Source: DAISVY01 sp036826635 (lineage in GTDB: Bacteria; Zixibacteria; MSB-5A5; GN15; FEB-12). From it: a stretch of DNA of 64,000 bases. Location of the stretch: positions 248,001 to 312,000 of the forward strand of contig DAISVY010000002.1 of assembly GCA_036826635.1 (NCBI GenBank). Direction: 5' to 3'. A program made the translations under genes and the position numbers. A model generated the notes under the pieces. That model was not told where the DNA came from. It worked only from the letters and a program-made list of their open reading frames with translations, and did no database searches. This document shows, one piece after another, positions 52,188 to 61,622 of the stretch (within the stretch, counting starts at the first letter, position 1; each line of letters opens with the position of its first letter).

Positions 52188-53156
52188 CTAATAAACGGCG
52201 GTACGCCTGGAAGTGAGTTTGGAATCGGTCAGCCCTTCGGCCGCCTCAAGCGCGGCAATGGCAACTTCAAGCTGATCCAGGGACGGTTCTTTGGTGGTAA
52301 TTCGCTGCAGCCAGAGCCCGGGCTGGATAAGCGCCCGCGTGATGGCGTTGTCACGCGTTTTGCCCGACAGCTTGAGCAGTTCATACGAGGTCCCCGCCAC
52401 CAGCGGCAGAAGCGAGAAATGAATACCGAAACGCACCAACAACGTGGGAGCATGCCCGGTCAGAGAAGCGAACACCGAATCCGATATGGCGTAAATAAAA
52501 ATGGCCAGCAGGGCCACGATTATGATAAATGATGTCCCGCAACGCGGATGCAGACGGGTAAAATCGACCGCTCGCTCCGGTGTCAGATCGCCGCCGGATT
52601 CATACGTATAGATCGATTTGTGTTCCGCTCCGTGATATTCGAAGACCCGCCGCATCTCCCGGAAACAGGATATCCCCCACACGTAAGCCACGAACAGCGT
52701 AACGCGAATCGCTCCGGCGATAAGATTGAAAGCCACGGCGTCACGCCCGATATTGAGCAGGTCGGATACGGCCAGCGGCAGAAAGAAAAAGAGAAGCACC
52801 CCGGCGCCCAGCGCCACTATCGCCGTAGCGATAAGATACCAGGTGTTTCCTTTCTTTTCGCGCGGGACATGTTCCTGCCCGTTACGGTGGGCTTCTTCCT
52901 TTTCCGCTTCTTCAACCGCCACCTCGGCCGAAAAATTCAGCGTCTTGATACCGATGAGCAGCATCTCGACGAAAACGATGGTACCTCGGATTATCGGGAT
53001 ATTGAGAAGCTTGTGTTTTTTAACGAAGGACACGTACGGCTCGGTTTTGATGAGAATTTCCCCGTTGGGTATACGAACCGCCGTAGCCACCTTATCCTTC
53101 GAGCGCATCATTACGCCCTCAATTACGGCTTGGCCTCCTACGTTCAAATCGGGCAT
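52188..53156 (-). CDS. DUF1385 family membrane protein
   Basis: 322 residues from MPDLNVGGQAVIEGVMMRSK, the family's typical opening. Four to five membrane segments follow (FLPLAVSDLLNIGRDAVAFN), with CFREMRRVFEYHGAEHKSIY and LHPRCGTSFIIIVALLAIF. The order rpmE-DUF1385-prfA-prmC recurs in Firmicutes and Thermotogae. The function is unknown; a link to translation is only positional. Confidence 0.93.
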   Translation of the reverse strand: MPDLNVGGQAVIEGVMMRSKDKVATAVRIPNGEILIKTEPYVSFVKKHKLLNIPIIRGTIVFVEMLLIGIKTLNFSAEVAVEEAEKEEAHRNGQEHVPREKKGNTWYLIATAIVALGAGVLLFFFLPLAVSDLLNIGRDAVAFNLIAGAIRVTLFVAYVWGISCFREMRRVFEYHGAEHKSIYTYESGGDLTPERAVDFTRLHPRCGTSFIIIVALLAIFIYAISDSVFASLTGHAPTLLVRFGIHFSLLPLVAGTSYELLKLSGKTRDNAITRALIQPGLWLQRITTKEPSLDQLEVAIAALEAAEGLTDSKLTSRRTAVY

Positions 53157-53285
53157 TGGTGACCTCGGTTGTGTTTCCTTCAGGAGAACGGTGCGTGTTC
53201 TGTTTTCATTGTACAACACGCAAGACCGCCGGCAGTGCCCCGAAAAGCTCCCGCCCGCGGTCGGTATTGGGTATGGCGGATACGC

Positions 53286-53504
53286 CTACTTCTCTGCGTT
53301 CTTGTCGGTCAAACCGTATTTACGACGGAATCTCTCGACACGACCGGCCGTATCAATCAGCTTCTGCTTGCCGGTGAAAAACGGGTGACAATTGGAGCAA
53401 ATTTCCACGGCAATCGACTTGCGTGTCGAACGTGTCGGATATTTGGCCCCGCAGGCACAGGTTATTGTCACCTCTTGATATTTCGGATGAATACCGGATT
53501 TCAC
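53286..53504 (-). CDS. rpmE: 50S ribosomal protein L31, zinc-binding form
   Basis: 72 residues. Zinc ligands in ITCACGAKY (CxC) and EICSNCHPFFTGKQ (CxxC), so this is the C+ form, which needs zinc and also serves as a zinc store. Next gene on the strand is DUF1385, about 130 bases on. Confidence 0.98.
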   Translation of the reverse strand: MKSGIHPKYQEVTITCACGAKYPTRSTRKSIAVEICSNCHPFFTGKQKLIDTAGRVERFRRKYGLTDKNAEK

Positions 53505-53692
53505 TTCTTTTACCTCTATGTTTTCGGTCCTGTTATCACTATTCCTGCCGCTTATGCCCTCTCATCGGCAGCGGCATAGCCATCTAATATATTAAATCGG
53601 TTGCTTTTGGCAAGGGACAAAGTGCGGTTACCGCCCGGCAAGTCCAGTCGCTTGTGGCACAACGAGTTGCCTTAATGATACACCCTCCGTCA

Positions 53693-54355
53693 TCACCCCT
53701 TGCGCACCGATAACACCACCGACCAGTAATACTCCCCGAAATCCAGCGATTGAATATCAAAACGCTCGACGAAACATTCCCGCAAGCTGTCCGGATCAAA
53801 ATAGTTCTTCATGATCTCGAATTCCCGACCGTTGCTCAGGTAGCGTTTCTTATAGCTATTGCCATATTCGTCGGTGCCGCTCAGGTTGGGGCTCGGTCCT
53901 TCGGCCGGAGGATTATTATCGACCATCCATATCAGACCATCGGCTTTGAGAGGAGCAACCAGCAGATCGAAGAGATGGTCGTATTCCTGGCGAGGCTGAT
54001 GAGAAAACCAGAATCCCAGTGCCACCACGTCATATTTCTCCGGACCGAAATCATGCGAGAACATGTCCGCCGACTCCAGAGATACCTTGCAACCGTAGTC
54101 TTTGGTCGCGGCCTGGGTCAGCATCTCCTCCGACAAATCGACCGCTCGTATCGACCCGGCGGCATGGCTCATAACTTCAGTCCAGTAACCCGTACCACAA
54201 GCCAGTTCCAGAACGGTTTTGCCGGAGACCAAGCGGCGAAGGCGGTTACCCTGATCGCGAAGCTCGGCGCGCCGCCCGGGATGATCGCGGTAATAAATCT
54301 GTTCATACTCGGCGGCCCGGGCTCGATAATACTGTTCCAGCTCATTTTTCGGCAT
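53693..54355 (-). CDS. SAM-dependent methyltransferase (class I)
   Basis: 220 residues from MPKNELEQYYRARAAEYEQI, with GAGAGG upstream. SAM motif VLELACGTGYWTEVM and the post-motif VVALGFWFSHQP. The C-terminal half has WMVDNNPPAEGPS and RYLSNGREFEIMKNYF, typical of small-molecule methyltransferases of the UbiE/Mtase_11 group. Substrate unknown. It overlaps the flavoprotein gene by 14 bases and ends with two tandem stop codons. Confidence 0.85.
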   Translation of the reverse strand: MPKNELEQYYRARAAEYEQIYYRDHPGRRAELRDQGNRLRRLVSGKTVLELACGTGYWTEVMSHAAGSIRAVDLSEEMLTQAATKDYGCKVSLESADMFSHDFGPEKYDVVALGFWFSHQPRQEYDHLFDLLVAPLKADGLIWMVDNNPPAEGPSPNLSGTDEYGNSYKKRYLSNGREFEIMKNYFDPDSLRECFVERFDIQSLDFGEYYWSVVLSVRKG

Positions 54356-54965
54356 GCAGCCTCTCAATCGCACCGGCCAGTTGACGACCCAGCTTGTCGG
54401 CCTGCGCCAGCACATCGGCATGACGCACAACTTCACCGACACGAGTAAAATCGGTAGAATGAAACTTAAGCAGACCCTCGTTGACGACACCCGTCCATTG
54501 AAAAAGCCCGGCAATGCACCTGCGCGCTCCCTCGAACCAGCCCCGCTCGGAACCGACCAGAACTATCGCGCCCGGTCTGGTGCGATCAACGCGTTTGACA
54601 AATCGATGGTCGGGATCGGTACTGTCAAAATCGGCCGGACGGATGCAGTTGCAACGATCTATAAACGCCTTGGCCTGGGCCGACACGGCATCGAAAAAGA
54701 TCGGCGAACCGAACAGAAGGCAGTCGCAGTCGATAAGGTGCCGGTACAGAGACGTGAGATCATCATCGAAAAAACAAAACCGGGGAACGGGGGATTCGCC
54801 ACAGGCCTGACAGGGGGTAAATTCCAGATCGTTCAGCCTCACCAGCGTATGTCTGACCTTGTCGCCCCGGAGCGTTTCCGCAATCGAGCCGGCCACGCGC
54901 CGGAGCAGAAGTTCCGTCGACGAATTGACGGTCGGCGAACCGCTGATGGACAGAACCTTAATCAA
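54342..54965 (-). CDS. NAD(P)H-dependent flavoprotein (iron-sulfur flavoprotein-like)
   Basis: 207 residues of flavodoxin fold: VLSISGSPTVNSSTELLLRR is the FMN phosphate loop, and LFGSPIFFDAVSAQAKAFID the isoalloxazine-binding loop. A cysteine segment TPCQACGESPVPRFCFFDDD resembles the cluster-binding region of iron-sulfur flavoproteins, though with three Cys only. It likely transfers electrons to an oxidant. It overlaps the ABC-F gene by eight bases. Confidence 0.85.
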   Translation of the reverse strand: MIKVLSISGSPTVNSSTELLLRRVAGSIAETLRGDKVRHTLVRLNDLEFTPCQACGESPVPRFCFFDDDLTSLYRHLIDCDCLLFGSPIFFDAVSAQAKAFIDRCNCIRPADFDSTDPDHRFVKRVDRTRPGAIVLVGSERGWFEGARRCIAGLFQWTGVVNEGLLKFHSTDFTRVGEVVRHADVLAQADKLGRQLAGAIERLHAEK

Positions 54966-56841
54966 GATCGGTCGCCTCCAACTCTTCCAGCTTCACGTAA
55001 AGCTCCAGAATTTCATCTTCCAGTTTCTTTCTGTGTTCGGAAAGAGCATGCAGTTGTTCCCAGTCATCGGCGGGCACATTGTTAGCCAAATCCTCGGCCA
55101 ATTCCTTAAGTTCCGCTTCCAGTTGTGTGATGCGATCCCGAGTTGACTGAATCGACTTCTTCAGCCGGGCCCGTCGTTTGGACTGCTCTTTGAAAGCCAG
55201 GAATTCCTGTCTCGGCTTATCGCTTTTTACCTTCGGAACAGACTGCCCCGCTTTCATCTTTGCCTGAAGCTCGGAGTACTTACCGTCGAATGTCTCGGCC
55301 CGACCTTTGTTCAGGGACACGATTCTCCCGGCCACCTGCTCCAGGAAATAACGATCATGACTGACCACCAGACAACTGCCGTCGTATTCCTTCAGGGCCG
55401 ATTCCAGAGCCTCGCGGGCGTAAATGTCCAAATGGTTGGTCGGTTCGTCCAGAATGATGAAATTGGCCGGATGGTACAGAAGCTGAGCCAGACAGAGCTT
55501 GGTCTTCTCTCCGCCCGACAGAGCCGATACTTTCTTGAACACATCCTCGCCGGTAAAACCGAAACGCCCGAGGAAAGAACGAAGAGTCCCCGCTTCGGCC
55601 GCAGGATCTATACGCCATATATTGTCGATGATGCTGGCGTCCTCGTCCAGGTCGGACAATTCCTGATCGAAATAAGCGACATCGACATTGTTCCCCAGTC
55701 GGATATTCCCCGAAAGAGGTTCCAGCTCCCCGATCAAAGACTTCAACAAAGTAGACTTGCCCGACCCGTTACGTCCTATCAGCCCAACCTTGTCGCCCCG
55801 GTAAATTTCGAACGAGACATCTTCGAGCACCGGCTGAGCGTCATAACCAAACCAGGCGTCCTCAACCGTAAGCACCTGAGCCCATGACCGCCCGGACGAT
55901 TGCACCCTGATCGCCGGTCCCGAACCGTCTCCCCGGGGCGCTTCAAGCCGCTTGATGCGATTAAGATACTTGAGTTTCGACTGCGCCTGTTTCGTTTTCT
56001 GACCGGCCATGTTGCGGCGGATAAATTCCTCGATCCGCTTGATCTCTTCCTGCTGATGACGGTAATGATGTTCGGCCAGGCGGCGACGTTCGGAACGTTC
56101 GACAAGATATTTCTCGAAACCTCCGGTGTACGTTTCAAGACGACCGAAGCTGATCTCCCACACCTTATCGGCCGTGGCGCTGAGAAAAGCCCGGTCGTGC
56201 GAAACGATCACGCAGGCCTTGTCGAGTTTCCCCAGGTATTCTTCAAGCCAGCCGGTCGATTCTATATCAAGATGATTGGTCGGTTCGTCCAGCAACAGCA
56301 GATTTCCGCGCCCGGCCAGAAGGCGAGCCAGTCCGGCCCGGTTTATCTCCCCGCCGGAAAAACTGCTCAGTCGATCACGATAACGATCCGCCGCGAACCC
56401 CAACCCGGACAGAATCAAATTGATTTCACTCTCGAAATTGAAACCACCCTCGCGCTCAAAATCCTGCTGAAGCGACCCCAGGCGATCCAGTTGTTCACGA
56501 TCATGCGGGTTTTCTTCGAGGTAATGTTCCAACTGGCGGATATCACGCCGGGCCTCGATGAGATCGGCGCGCGCATCGGCCACGAAATCGAACAGGGTCA
56601 TGTGGAGATAATCGGTCTTTTCCTGTTCGACATAGTCGATAAGGCAATGCCGGGGACGATTGACCGTTCCCGAATCGGCCCGTTGTTTGTCGGCCATTAT
56701 CTCCAGCAGCGTGGTCTTGCCGATGCCGTTCTTGCCCACCAGAGCGATGCGTTCCCCCTGCTGGATAGTGAAGGATACGTCATCGAGAATTATCTGGTCC
56801 TTGAATTTTTTACACAGCCGTTCGGCCGCCAGCAGGGTCAT
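54958..56841 (-). CDS. ABC-F family ATPase
   Basis: 627 residues without membrane segments. Two ABC domains: GKNGIGKTTLLEIM with FSGGEINRAGLARLL, and GRNGSGKSTLLKSLIGEL with LSGGEKTKLCLAQLL. Between them lies a linker (ERRRLAEHHYRHQQEEIKRI) and at the end a coiled-coil tail (RITQLEAELKELAEDLANN). This is the Uup/YdiF type. ABC-F proteins act on ribosomes or protect them from antibiotics. Spacing of three bases from the upstream BatA/VWA gene. Confidence 0.95.
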   Translation of the reverse strand: MTLLAAERLCKKFKDQIILDDVSFTIQQGERIALVGKNGIGKTTLLEIMADKQRADSGTVNRPRHCLIDYVEQEKTDYLHMTLFDFVADARADLIEARRDIRQLEHYLEENPHDREQLDRLGSLQQDFEREGGFNFESEINLILSGLGFAADRYRDRLSSFSGGEINRAGLARLLAGRGNLLLLDEPTNHLDIESTGWLEEYLGKLDKACVIVSHDRAFLSATADKVWEISFGRLETYTGGFEKYLVERSERRRLAEHHYRHQQEEIKRIEEFIRRNMAGQKTKQAQSKLKYLNRIKRLEAPRGDGSGPAIRVQSSGRSWAQVLTVEDAWFGYDAQPVLEDVSFEIYRGDKVGLIGRNGSGKSTLLKSLIGELEPLSGNIRLGNNVDVAYFDQELSDLDEDASIIDNIWRIDPAAEAGTLRSFLGRFGFTGEDVFKKVSALSGGEKTKLCLAQLLYHPANFIILDEPTNHLDIYAREALESALKEYDGSCLVVSHDRYFLEQVAGRIVSLNKGRAETFDGKYSELQAKMKAGQSVPKVKSDKPRQEFLAFKEQSKRRARLKKSIQSTRDRITQLEAELKELAEDLANNVPADDWEQLHALSEHRKKLEDEILELYVKLEELEATDLD

Positions 56842-56844
56842 CGC

Positions 56845-58911
56845 TCATTCCTCCGCGGCCGACCTTCGCCCCAGAATCATTTCCAAAGCCATCAGGACCA
56901 CCGCCACCCAGAGGAAAATTTGCCAGAACTCACGACCGACCCGGAACCCGGAGATAACTTGTTCCAGACCGTCATCGGCGCCGATCTGTCGATATTCAAC
57001 AGCGCCAAGAGCAACGGCAAACTGATCGGGATCGGCACAATCCAGATCGCACTCGGCCGGATCGACATTGACGGCAAAACGGTCAATCTCCCGTCCGTGC
57101 GCACTGAACCGATAAATACCTTCGCGATCAAGGGGCCCGGTACGAATCACCAGCGCTCCGTTCTCTTCCTCCGGCGGAATACTCACCAGCGAACTGTCCG
57201 GTGTAATCAAATCGACCGCCTGCAAAACCGATCCGGTCGGTGGCAATGACCGCGTGACGCTTTCACCGGCGAACAAATGCAGATCCAGAGCGGACAGGTC
57301 CGAAGCCAGATATTCGGCCATGCGAGACACGAAAGGTACAAAGAAACCACGACTGACCAGATCCGTATACTCCGGCGACATCGGCGCGGTGAAGGTCAGT
57401 ACCCGGCCTCGCCCGACGGAAGTCTCAACCAGAGCGGGACTGTCACCGGTGAAAGTTAACAGGGTCCGTGTTCCCGGCAGCAGGTGCATAGTCGGCAGAG
57501 TGAAAAACTTGATCTCCGGGGGGGTGTCGTCAGGAAAATCAAAAACGGAGAACACCGGATGGTCAAGATCAACCGAACCGAACGAATAATAACCGGCCCG
57601 ACTGAACCCCTTCCGCACCGGGGTATCGTAGCTCACTCCGGTCAACTCGGTGTATGTCCGGTTGAAGTAATCGATATCGGTCCGGCCACCGTAGATCACA
57701 AGCGCGGCCTTTCCCCTGCGGACGAACGATTTCAGTCGTGAGCTCTGCGACTCATCCAGTTGGGGTGCCCCGGCCAGCACAATAACGTCGTAGTCGGCGA
57801 AATCAACACCGGTCAAGGCCTCCGGCACCGCCTGCTTAACCGACCAGTACTGACCGCCGGAAGCCGACGGTTCAAGAGCCAGCGAAAGGAACTGCGACAC
57901 GGGGTCGGCATCGATAATCAGAACGTTGAACCGGTCGGGTATATGCAAACTGAAATAATAGCGATTGTCGCGCGGAAAGCGGTCGTCGGAAATCTCGACA
58001 AACCCGGAATGAAACCCGGTGCGCGAAACCGCCCGACTGAAACGCACCGTATTTTCTCCCCCGGCCGGAACCACGAAATCGGTCTGAGCCACCCGGTTGC
58101 CATCGAGAAAAAGCGATGCTATTTTCTCGTGACTGTCCTGACGACCGTAATTCTTTACCGTTGCTACCAGGTTAAAATCATGCCCCGGGGTAATCAACTG
58201 TCCGCCGAAATCCAGAGCGACCACGCCCAGATTGTCGTTTTCCTGCAAGGGCAAATCGATCAGGTACGGGACTATTTTCGTCCCGCGCAGGAGATCATCG
58301 TCCGGCAAAGAAGTCCTCTGTCGATCAGTGACGAGATAAACTTCCCGGTTGAGATTGACGGCGTTTTCCAGCAGATCGACCGCCGCCCCCAGACCACCCT
58401 GCAGATCGGCTCGGGCCGCTCCCACACGCAGGCGGTTCAATTTTTCGAGGGCCACCGCCGCCGTGGTGAATTCATCCGCAACGTCCGACACCGAACGGTC
58501 GAGCGGCAACAAACAAACCTCGTCGGACTGCGAGAAAGTCCGCAACAACTCGGTGGTGCGTCGCCGGGCTATCTCGAACAAATTACCGTCGACAACATAC
58601 CTATCCATGGAAGCCGAGTTGTCCAGCAGTACGACCGCCGACACGGAGGCATGCGAGCCAACCGCTCCATGACGTGAAGTCGGACGGGCAAAAGCCAGCA
58701 CCACCGCCAGAATGATGGCCATACGCAAAAGCAAAAGCAATAACTGGCGAACACGAAGACGGCGCAACTGGCGCTTCTGCATCTCCTTGAGATGTCGGAG
58801 CGAAGAAAACTCGACAATCTTCACCCGCCGACGCGAGAAAAGATGGATTATCAGCGGTATCAACGCCGCCAGACCGGCAATCAGTATGGTCGAATTGAGA
58901 AAACTAAACAT
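56845..58911 (-). CDS. BatA/VWA domain membrane protein
   Basis: 688 residues. The N-terminal BatA-type segment is seen as LAALIPLIIHLFSRRRVKIV, with a second helix after. The VWA domain (VVLLDNSASMDRYV) keeps the DxSxS metal site. Two beta-sandwich regions follow and a C-terminal helix (EFWQIFLWVAVVLMALEMI) ends the protein. Homologues are called aerotolerance-operon proteins in Bacteroides and often link to MoxR ATPases, but no moxR is present here. It lies three bases after the TPR gene. Confidence 0.9.
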   Translation of the reverse strand: MFSFLNSTILIAGLAALIPLIIHLFSRRRVKIVEFSSLRHLKEMQKRQLRRLRVRQLLLLLLRMAIILAVVLAFARPTSRHGAVGSHASVSAVVLLDNSASMDRYVVDGNLFEIARRRTTELLRTFSQSDEVCLLPLDRSVSDVADEFTTAAVALEKLNRLRVGAARADLQGGLGAAVDLLENAVNLNREVYLVTDRQRTSLPDDDLLRGTKIVPYLIDLPLQENDNLGVVALDFGGQLITPGHDFNLVATVKNYGRQDSHEKIASLFLDGNRVAQTDFVVPAGGENTVRFSRAVSRTGFHSGFVEISDDRFPRDNRYYFSLHIPDRFNVLIIDADPVSQFLSLALEPSASGGQYWSVKQAVPEALTGVDFADYDVIVLAGAPQLDESQSSRLKSFVRRGKAALVIYGGRTDIDYFNRTYTELTGVSYDTPVRKGFSRAGYYSFGSVDLDHPVFSVFDFPDDTPPEIKFFTLPTMHLLPGTRTLLTFTGDSPALVETSVGRGRVLTFTAPMSPEYTDLVSRGFFVPFVSRMAEYLASDLSALDLHLFAGESVTRSLPPTGSVLQAVDLITPDSSLVSIPPEEENGALVIRTGPLDREGIYRFSAHGREIDRFAVNVDPAECDLDCADPDQFAVALGAVEYRQIGADDGLEQVISGFRVGREFWQIFLWVAVVLMALEMILGRRSAAEE

Positions 58912-58914
58912 GTA

Positions 58915-60819
58915 CTATCGGCGATACGGTGCTTCGAGATACGCCCGCGCTTCCTCCTGATGGTAATGCGCCGACGCATTGGCAACAACCCATCCGTAAT
59001 GATCCCGGGCCTCCTGTCGATGTCCGAGCACATCGGCCACCTTGCCCAGCCACAGATGAATCATCCCCTGATAAAACGGGCGTGTCTCCAGAAAAAGAGC
59101 CGTCTGAAGATGTTGCTCCGCCGTCTGTGTGTTACCCAATCCGAGGTGGCATATTCCCAACCACATCAGACGGGTCGGTGACGGGCCATGCTGATGAACC
59201 TGCATCGGAAGGGCACTGACCACTTCCTGAAAAAACTGGGTGGCCCTGGCCGTGTCGCTGTCCCGACCGGAAGCCAGCATCAACTGTCCGAGCATGACTC
59301 GACTTTCGACAAAAGACATCGAACCGGACGGACCGTTAACCAAAGTCAGCAGTAATTCGCGCGCTCTGGTCGTATCACCAAGGATGCAATAATTAAGAGC
59401 CTGGTTGAAAATCACCGGTTCATTGGTTGAATCAAGACCGCGAGCCCGCGCCAAATCATCGGTAGCCTCTCTATATTCACCGTTCATCATACGATAAGCG
59501 GCCAGACTCATCCAGGCGCCGGGCATGGTATCGTTGAGCGCCACCAACTGCTGCTGTACCTCCGCCGCAGCGTAGTAATCACCGTTGAAAAAGAGCGACC
59601 GCACCAGCCCCGCCAAAGTAGTCAAAGAATCAGTCCGGGTTTCCGCAAGAGCGACCGCGCTCCGGGCGTATTCGAGCATGGTCACGTAGTCACGCATCGC
59701 TTCCGCCTGCTCGCGATAGTAACCGAACTGCTGAATTGTCACGGTGGAAGTATCGACAAACTCCAGCCACTCTTTCTCCAGCTCGGCGACGGATTTACCG
59801 AAAACTCGGGTGATTACTTCGCGAAGATTCAGATCATCGGCCTGTTGATAGGCCTCGATAAACCGATCCCGCTGGTACGTAGCTATCAGAAATCGGACAA
59901 AAGCAGCCGCGGTGCGGTCGGCCACCAACGGATCAGCGGTGAGATAACAGTACGTATCCAGCAGGCTGTCCAGAGGTATCGCTTTCCCCGCCTCTTTTAT
60001 CTTCTTCATATCCCAGAGCGCAAGCGACTGCAAATTAGCGTAGCCTTCCGACAAAAACGGCGGCGCGTAACCGTAATTATACAGAACCGCCACATGGTTG
60101 ATAATGAACGGACAGACCGAATTGAAATCGGTCGCATAAATAGCACAGGCCGTGCGCCGGGTCGGATCCGCCATCATACCGAAGCGCTTGTCCCAGATAA
60201 CCGAATACATCCGGCAGGGACACAAATACATATTATATTTGCCGGGCAGATTGAAACTGCTGAAACGAGCGAAACGACGATATTCCTCCTCCAGAAGACC
60301 TTTCACCAGGTTCCAGTGAAAATCCCCCAGGGTATTGGGAACATAATAGAGGTCCATATTGGCGGTCGGATCGAACCGGAAATCTTCAGCCGACTGGTGT
60401 CTGTATCCGCAGTGCACGGTGTCAACATCCACCGGCTGGAGAGGCTCAACGACCAGACTGTATTGCGCGCCCTGTTTCCCGACCATGTCAGACAACCGGG
60501 CCGGCAGGCCGTATTCGATCTGGAAATTTCGGGCGTAGTTGCCCGGCTGCGGGGCCAGAGTGCGGGCGTGCACCATAAGAGCCACGCTGCCGCTGTCCAT
60601 CGACGTAACTTCCAGGTCCAGAGAAAGCGCCGTAACAAACCCGGTCGCCTCCACTCCGAGCAGCAGATCCACCGTATCGGCGTACAGCAATACCTCACGG
60701 TCCTGCTCCCGGTCGTCCTGAAACACCGACAAGGCACACTGCACCCCGTCGACAGCCCGAACCACGGGAGCCGACATCACTACTACCAGTAAAAAGAAAA
60801 TCAGCAGAAATCTTGACAT
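58915..60819 (-). CDS. TPR protein with inactive gluzincin-like (peptidase MA) domain
   Basis: 634 residues from MSRFLLIFFLLVVVMSAPVV, with AAGGA upstream. Secreted. A region around 210-360 follows the peptidase-MA pattern with YAPPFLSEGYANLQSLAL, but where HExxH should be there is NHVAVLYNYG, so the catalytic Glu and second His are missing. From residue 410 on there are at least five TPR-like repeats (GDYYAAAEVQQQLVALNDTM and GDTTRARELLLTLVNGPSGS). It sits between comB and BatA/VWA. A scaffold role at the envelope is likely. Confidence 0.8.
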   Translation of the reverse strand: MSRFLLIFFLLVVVMSAPVVRAVDGVQCALSVFQDDREQDREVLLYADTVDLLLGVEATGFVTALSLDLEVTSMDSGSVALMVHARTLAPQPGNYARNFQIEYGLPARLSDMVGKQGAQYSLVVEPLQPVDVDTVHCGYRHQSAEDFRFDPTANMDLYYVPNTLGDFHWNLVKGLLEEEYRRFARFSSFNLPGKYNMYLCPCRMYSVIWDKRFGMMADPTRRTACAIYATDFNSVCPFIINHVAVLYNYGYAPPFLSEGYANLQSLALWDMKKIKEAGKAIPLDSLLDTYCYLTADPLVADRTAAAFVRFLIATYQRDRFIEAYQQADDLNLREVITRVFGKSVAELEKEWLEFVDTSTVTIQQFGYYREQAEAMRDYVTMLEYARSAVALAETRTDSLTTLAGLVRSLFFNGDYYAAAEVQQQLVALNDTMPGAWMSLAAYRMMNGEYREATDDLARARGLDSTNEPVIFNQALNYCILGDTTRARELLLTLVNGPSGSMSFVESRVMLGQLMLASGRDSDTARATQFFQEVVSALPMQVHQHGPSPTRLMWLGICHLGLGNTQTAEQHLQTALFLETRPFYQGMIHLWLGKVADVLGHRQEARDHYGWVVANASAHYHQEEARAYLEAPYRR

Positions 60820-60871
60820 ACTTTCCTTATACACCGTACCCACCGTCTTGTCTTTATTGTCTTCACCGGGC

Positions 60872-61612
60872 TTACGCCGGAATATCTTCGTCGCCTCGCA
60901 CCAGGCGACCATCTTTGAGCACCGGAAGTACCGGCATGGAATCGACCCGGGAGCTTATTTCCACATCGCCTTCAAATCCGATGGATGACAGAAAGCGACC
61001 GTGTTCACCGAGAGCAATGGCCTGCTGAAACGACGGGCGAGCGGTATCATGAAGCAAAAGCGCCAGTGAAGCGGCATCGTTGAGCACCAGACGGCAAGCG
61101 TGTCGTTTGTCTAACAGACTGATGAGCAGGCCGCCGCACAGGGTATCTTCGGTCGAAAAACCGCCATCCTTTCCCGAGCAAACCACGATAACGTCGTTAC
61201 CCGCCCGGGCCACGGCCTCGGCCACCCGCGAGATATTCACCATTCCGGCCGCAATAACCAGGAAAGCTTTCTGGGCCCGAGCGAACACGGCCGTGCCGTT
61301 GGTGGTACAAATAATCACGTACTTGCCACCTACCGTTTCGCTGGTGAATTCGGCCGGAGAGTTCCCGTACTGGAAGTTTTCTATCTTGATACCACCGCGC
61401 TCCCCGGCCAGAACAGCCGCTTCCGGCCCCAGCTTGGACCACATTTCCCCGGCTTCCCCGGGACCCGATGTTGGTATGATCCCTCTGGCCCCGGCCATCA
61501 GCATCGCGCAGATAGAAGTCGACGAGCGCAGCACATCGATAACCACGGCCGTCTTGTTTTCGAAATTCACCCTCCCCAGCGGAGCCGGTGTCAGATACAA
61601 CTGAAGATTCAT
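60872..61612 (-). CDS. comB: ComB-like 2-phosphosulfolactate phosphatase
   Basis: 246 residues: AVVIDVLRSSTSICAMLMAG, GGIKIENFQYGNSPAEF, and VIICTTNGTAVFARAQKAF are ComB family motifs. In methanogens ComB makes sulfolactate for coenzyme M. Many bacteria carry ComB alone, with no known coenzyme M, and no other com genes are seen here. It lies ten bases downstream of gcvT. Confidence 0.93.
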   Translation of the reverse strand: MNLQLYLTPAPLGRVNFENKTAVVIDVLRSSTSICAMLMAGARGIIPTSGPGEAGEMWSKLGPEAAVLAGERGGIKIENFQYGNSPAEFTSETVGGKYVIICTTNGTAVFARAQKAFLVIAAGMVNISRVAEAVARAGNDVIVVCSGKDGGFSTEDTLCGGLLISLLDKRHACRLVLNDAASLALLLHDTARPSFQQAIALGEHGRFLSSIGFEGDVEISSRVDSMPVLPVLKDGRLVRGDEDIPA

Positions 61613-61622
61613 GACTGCCGAT

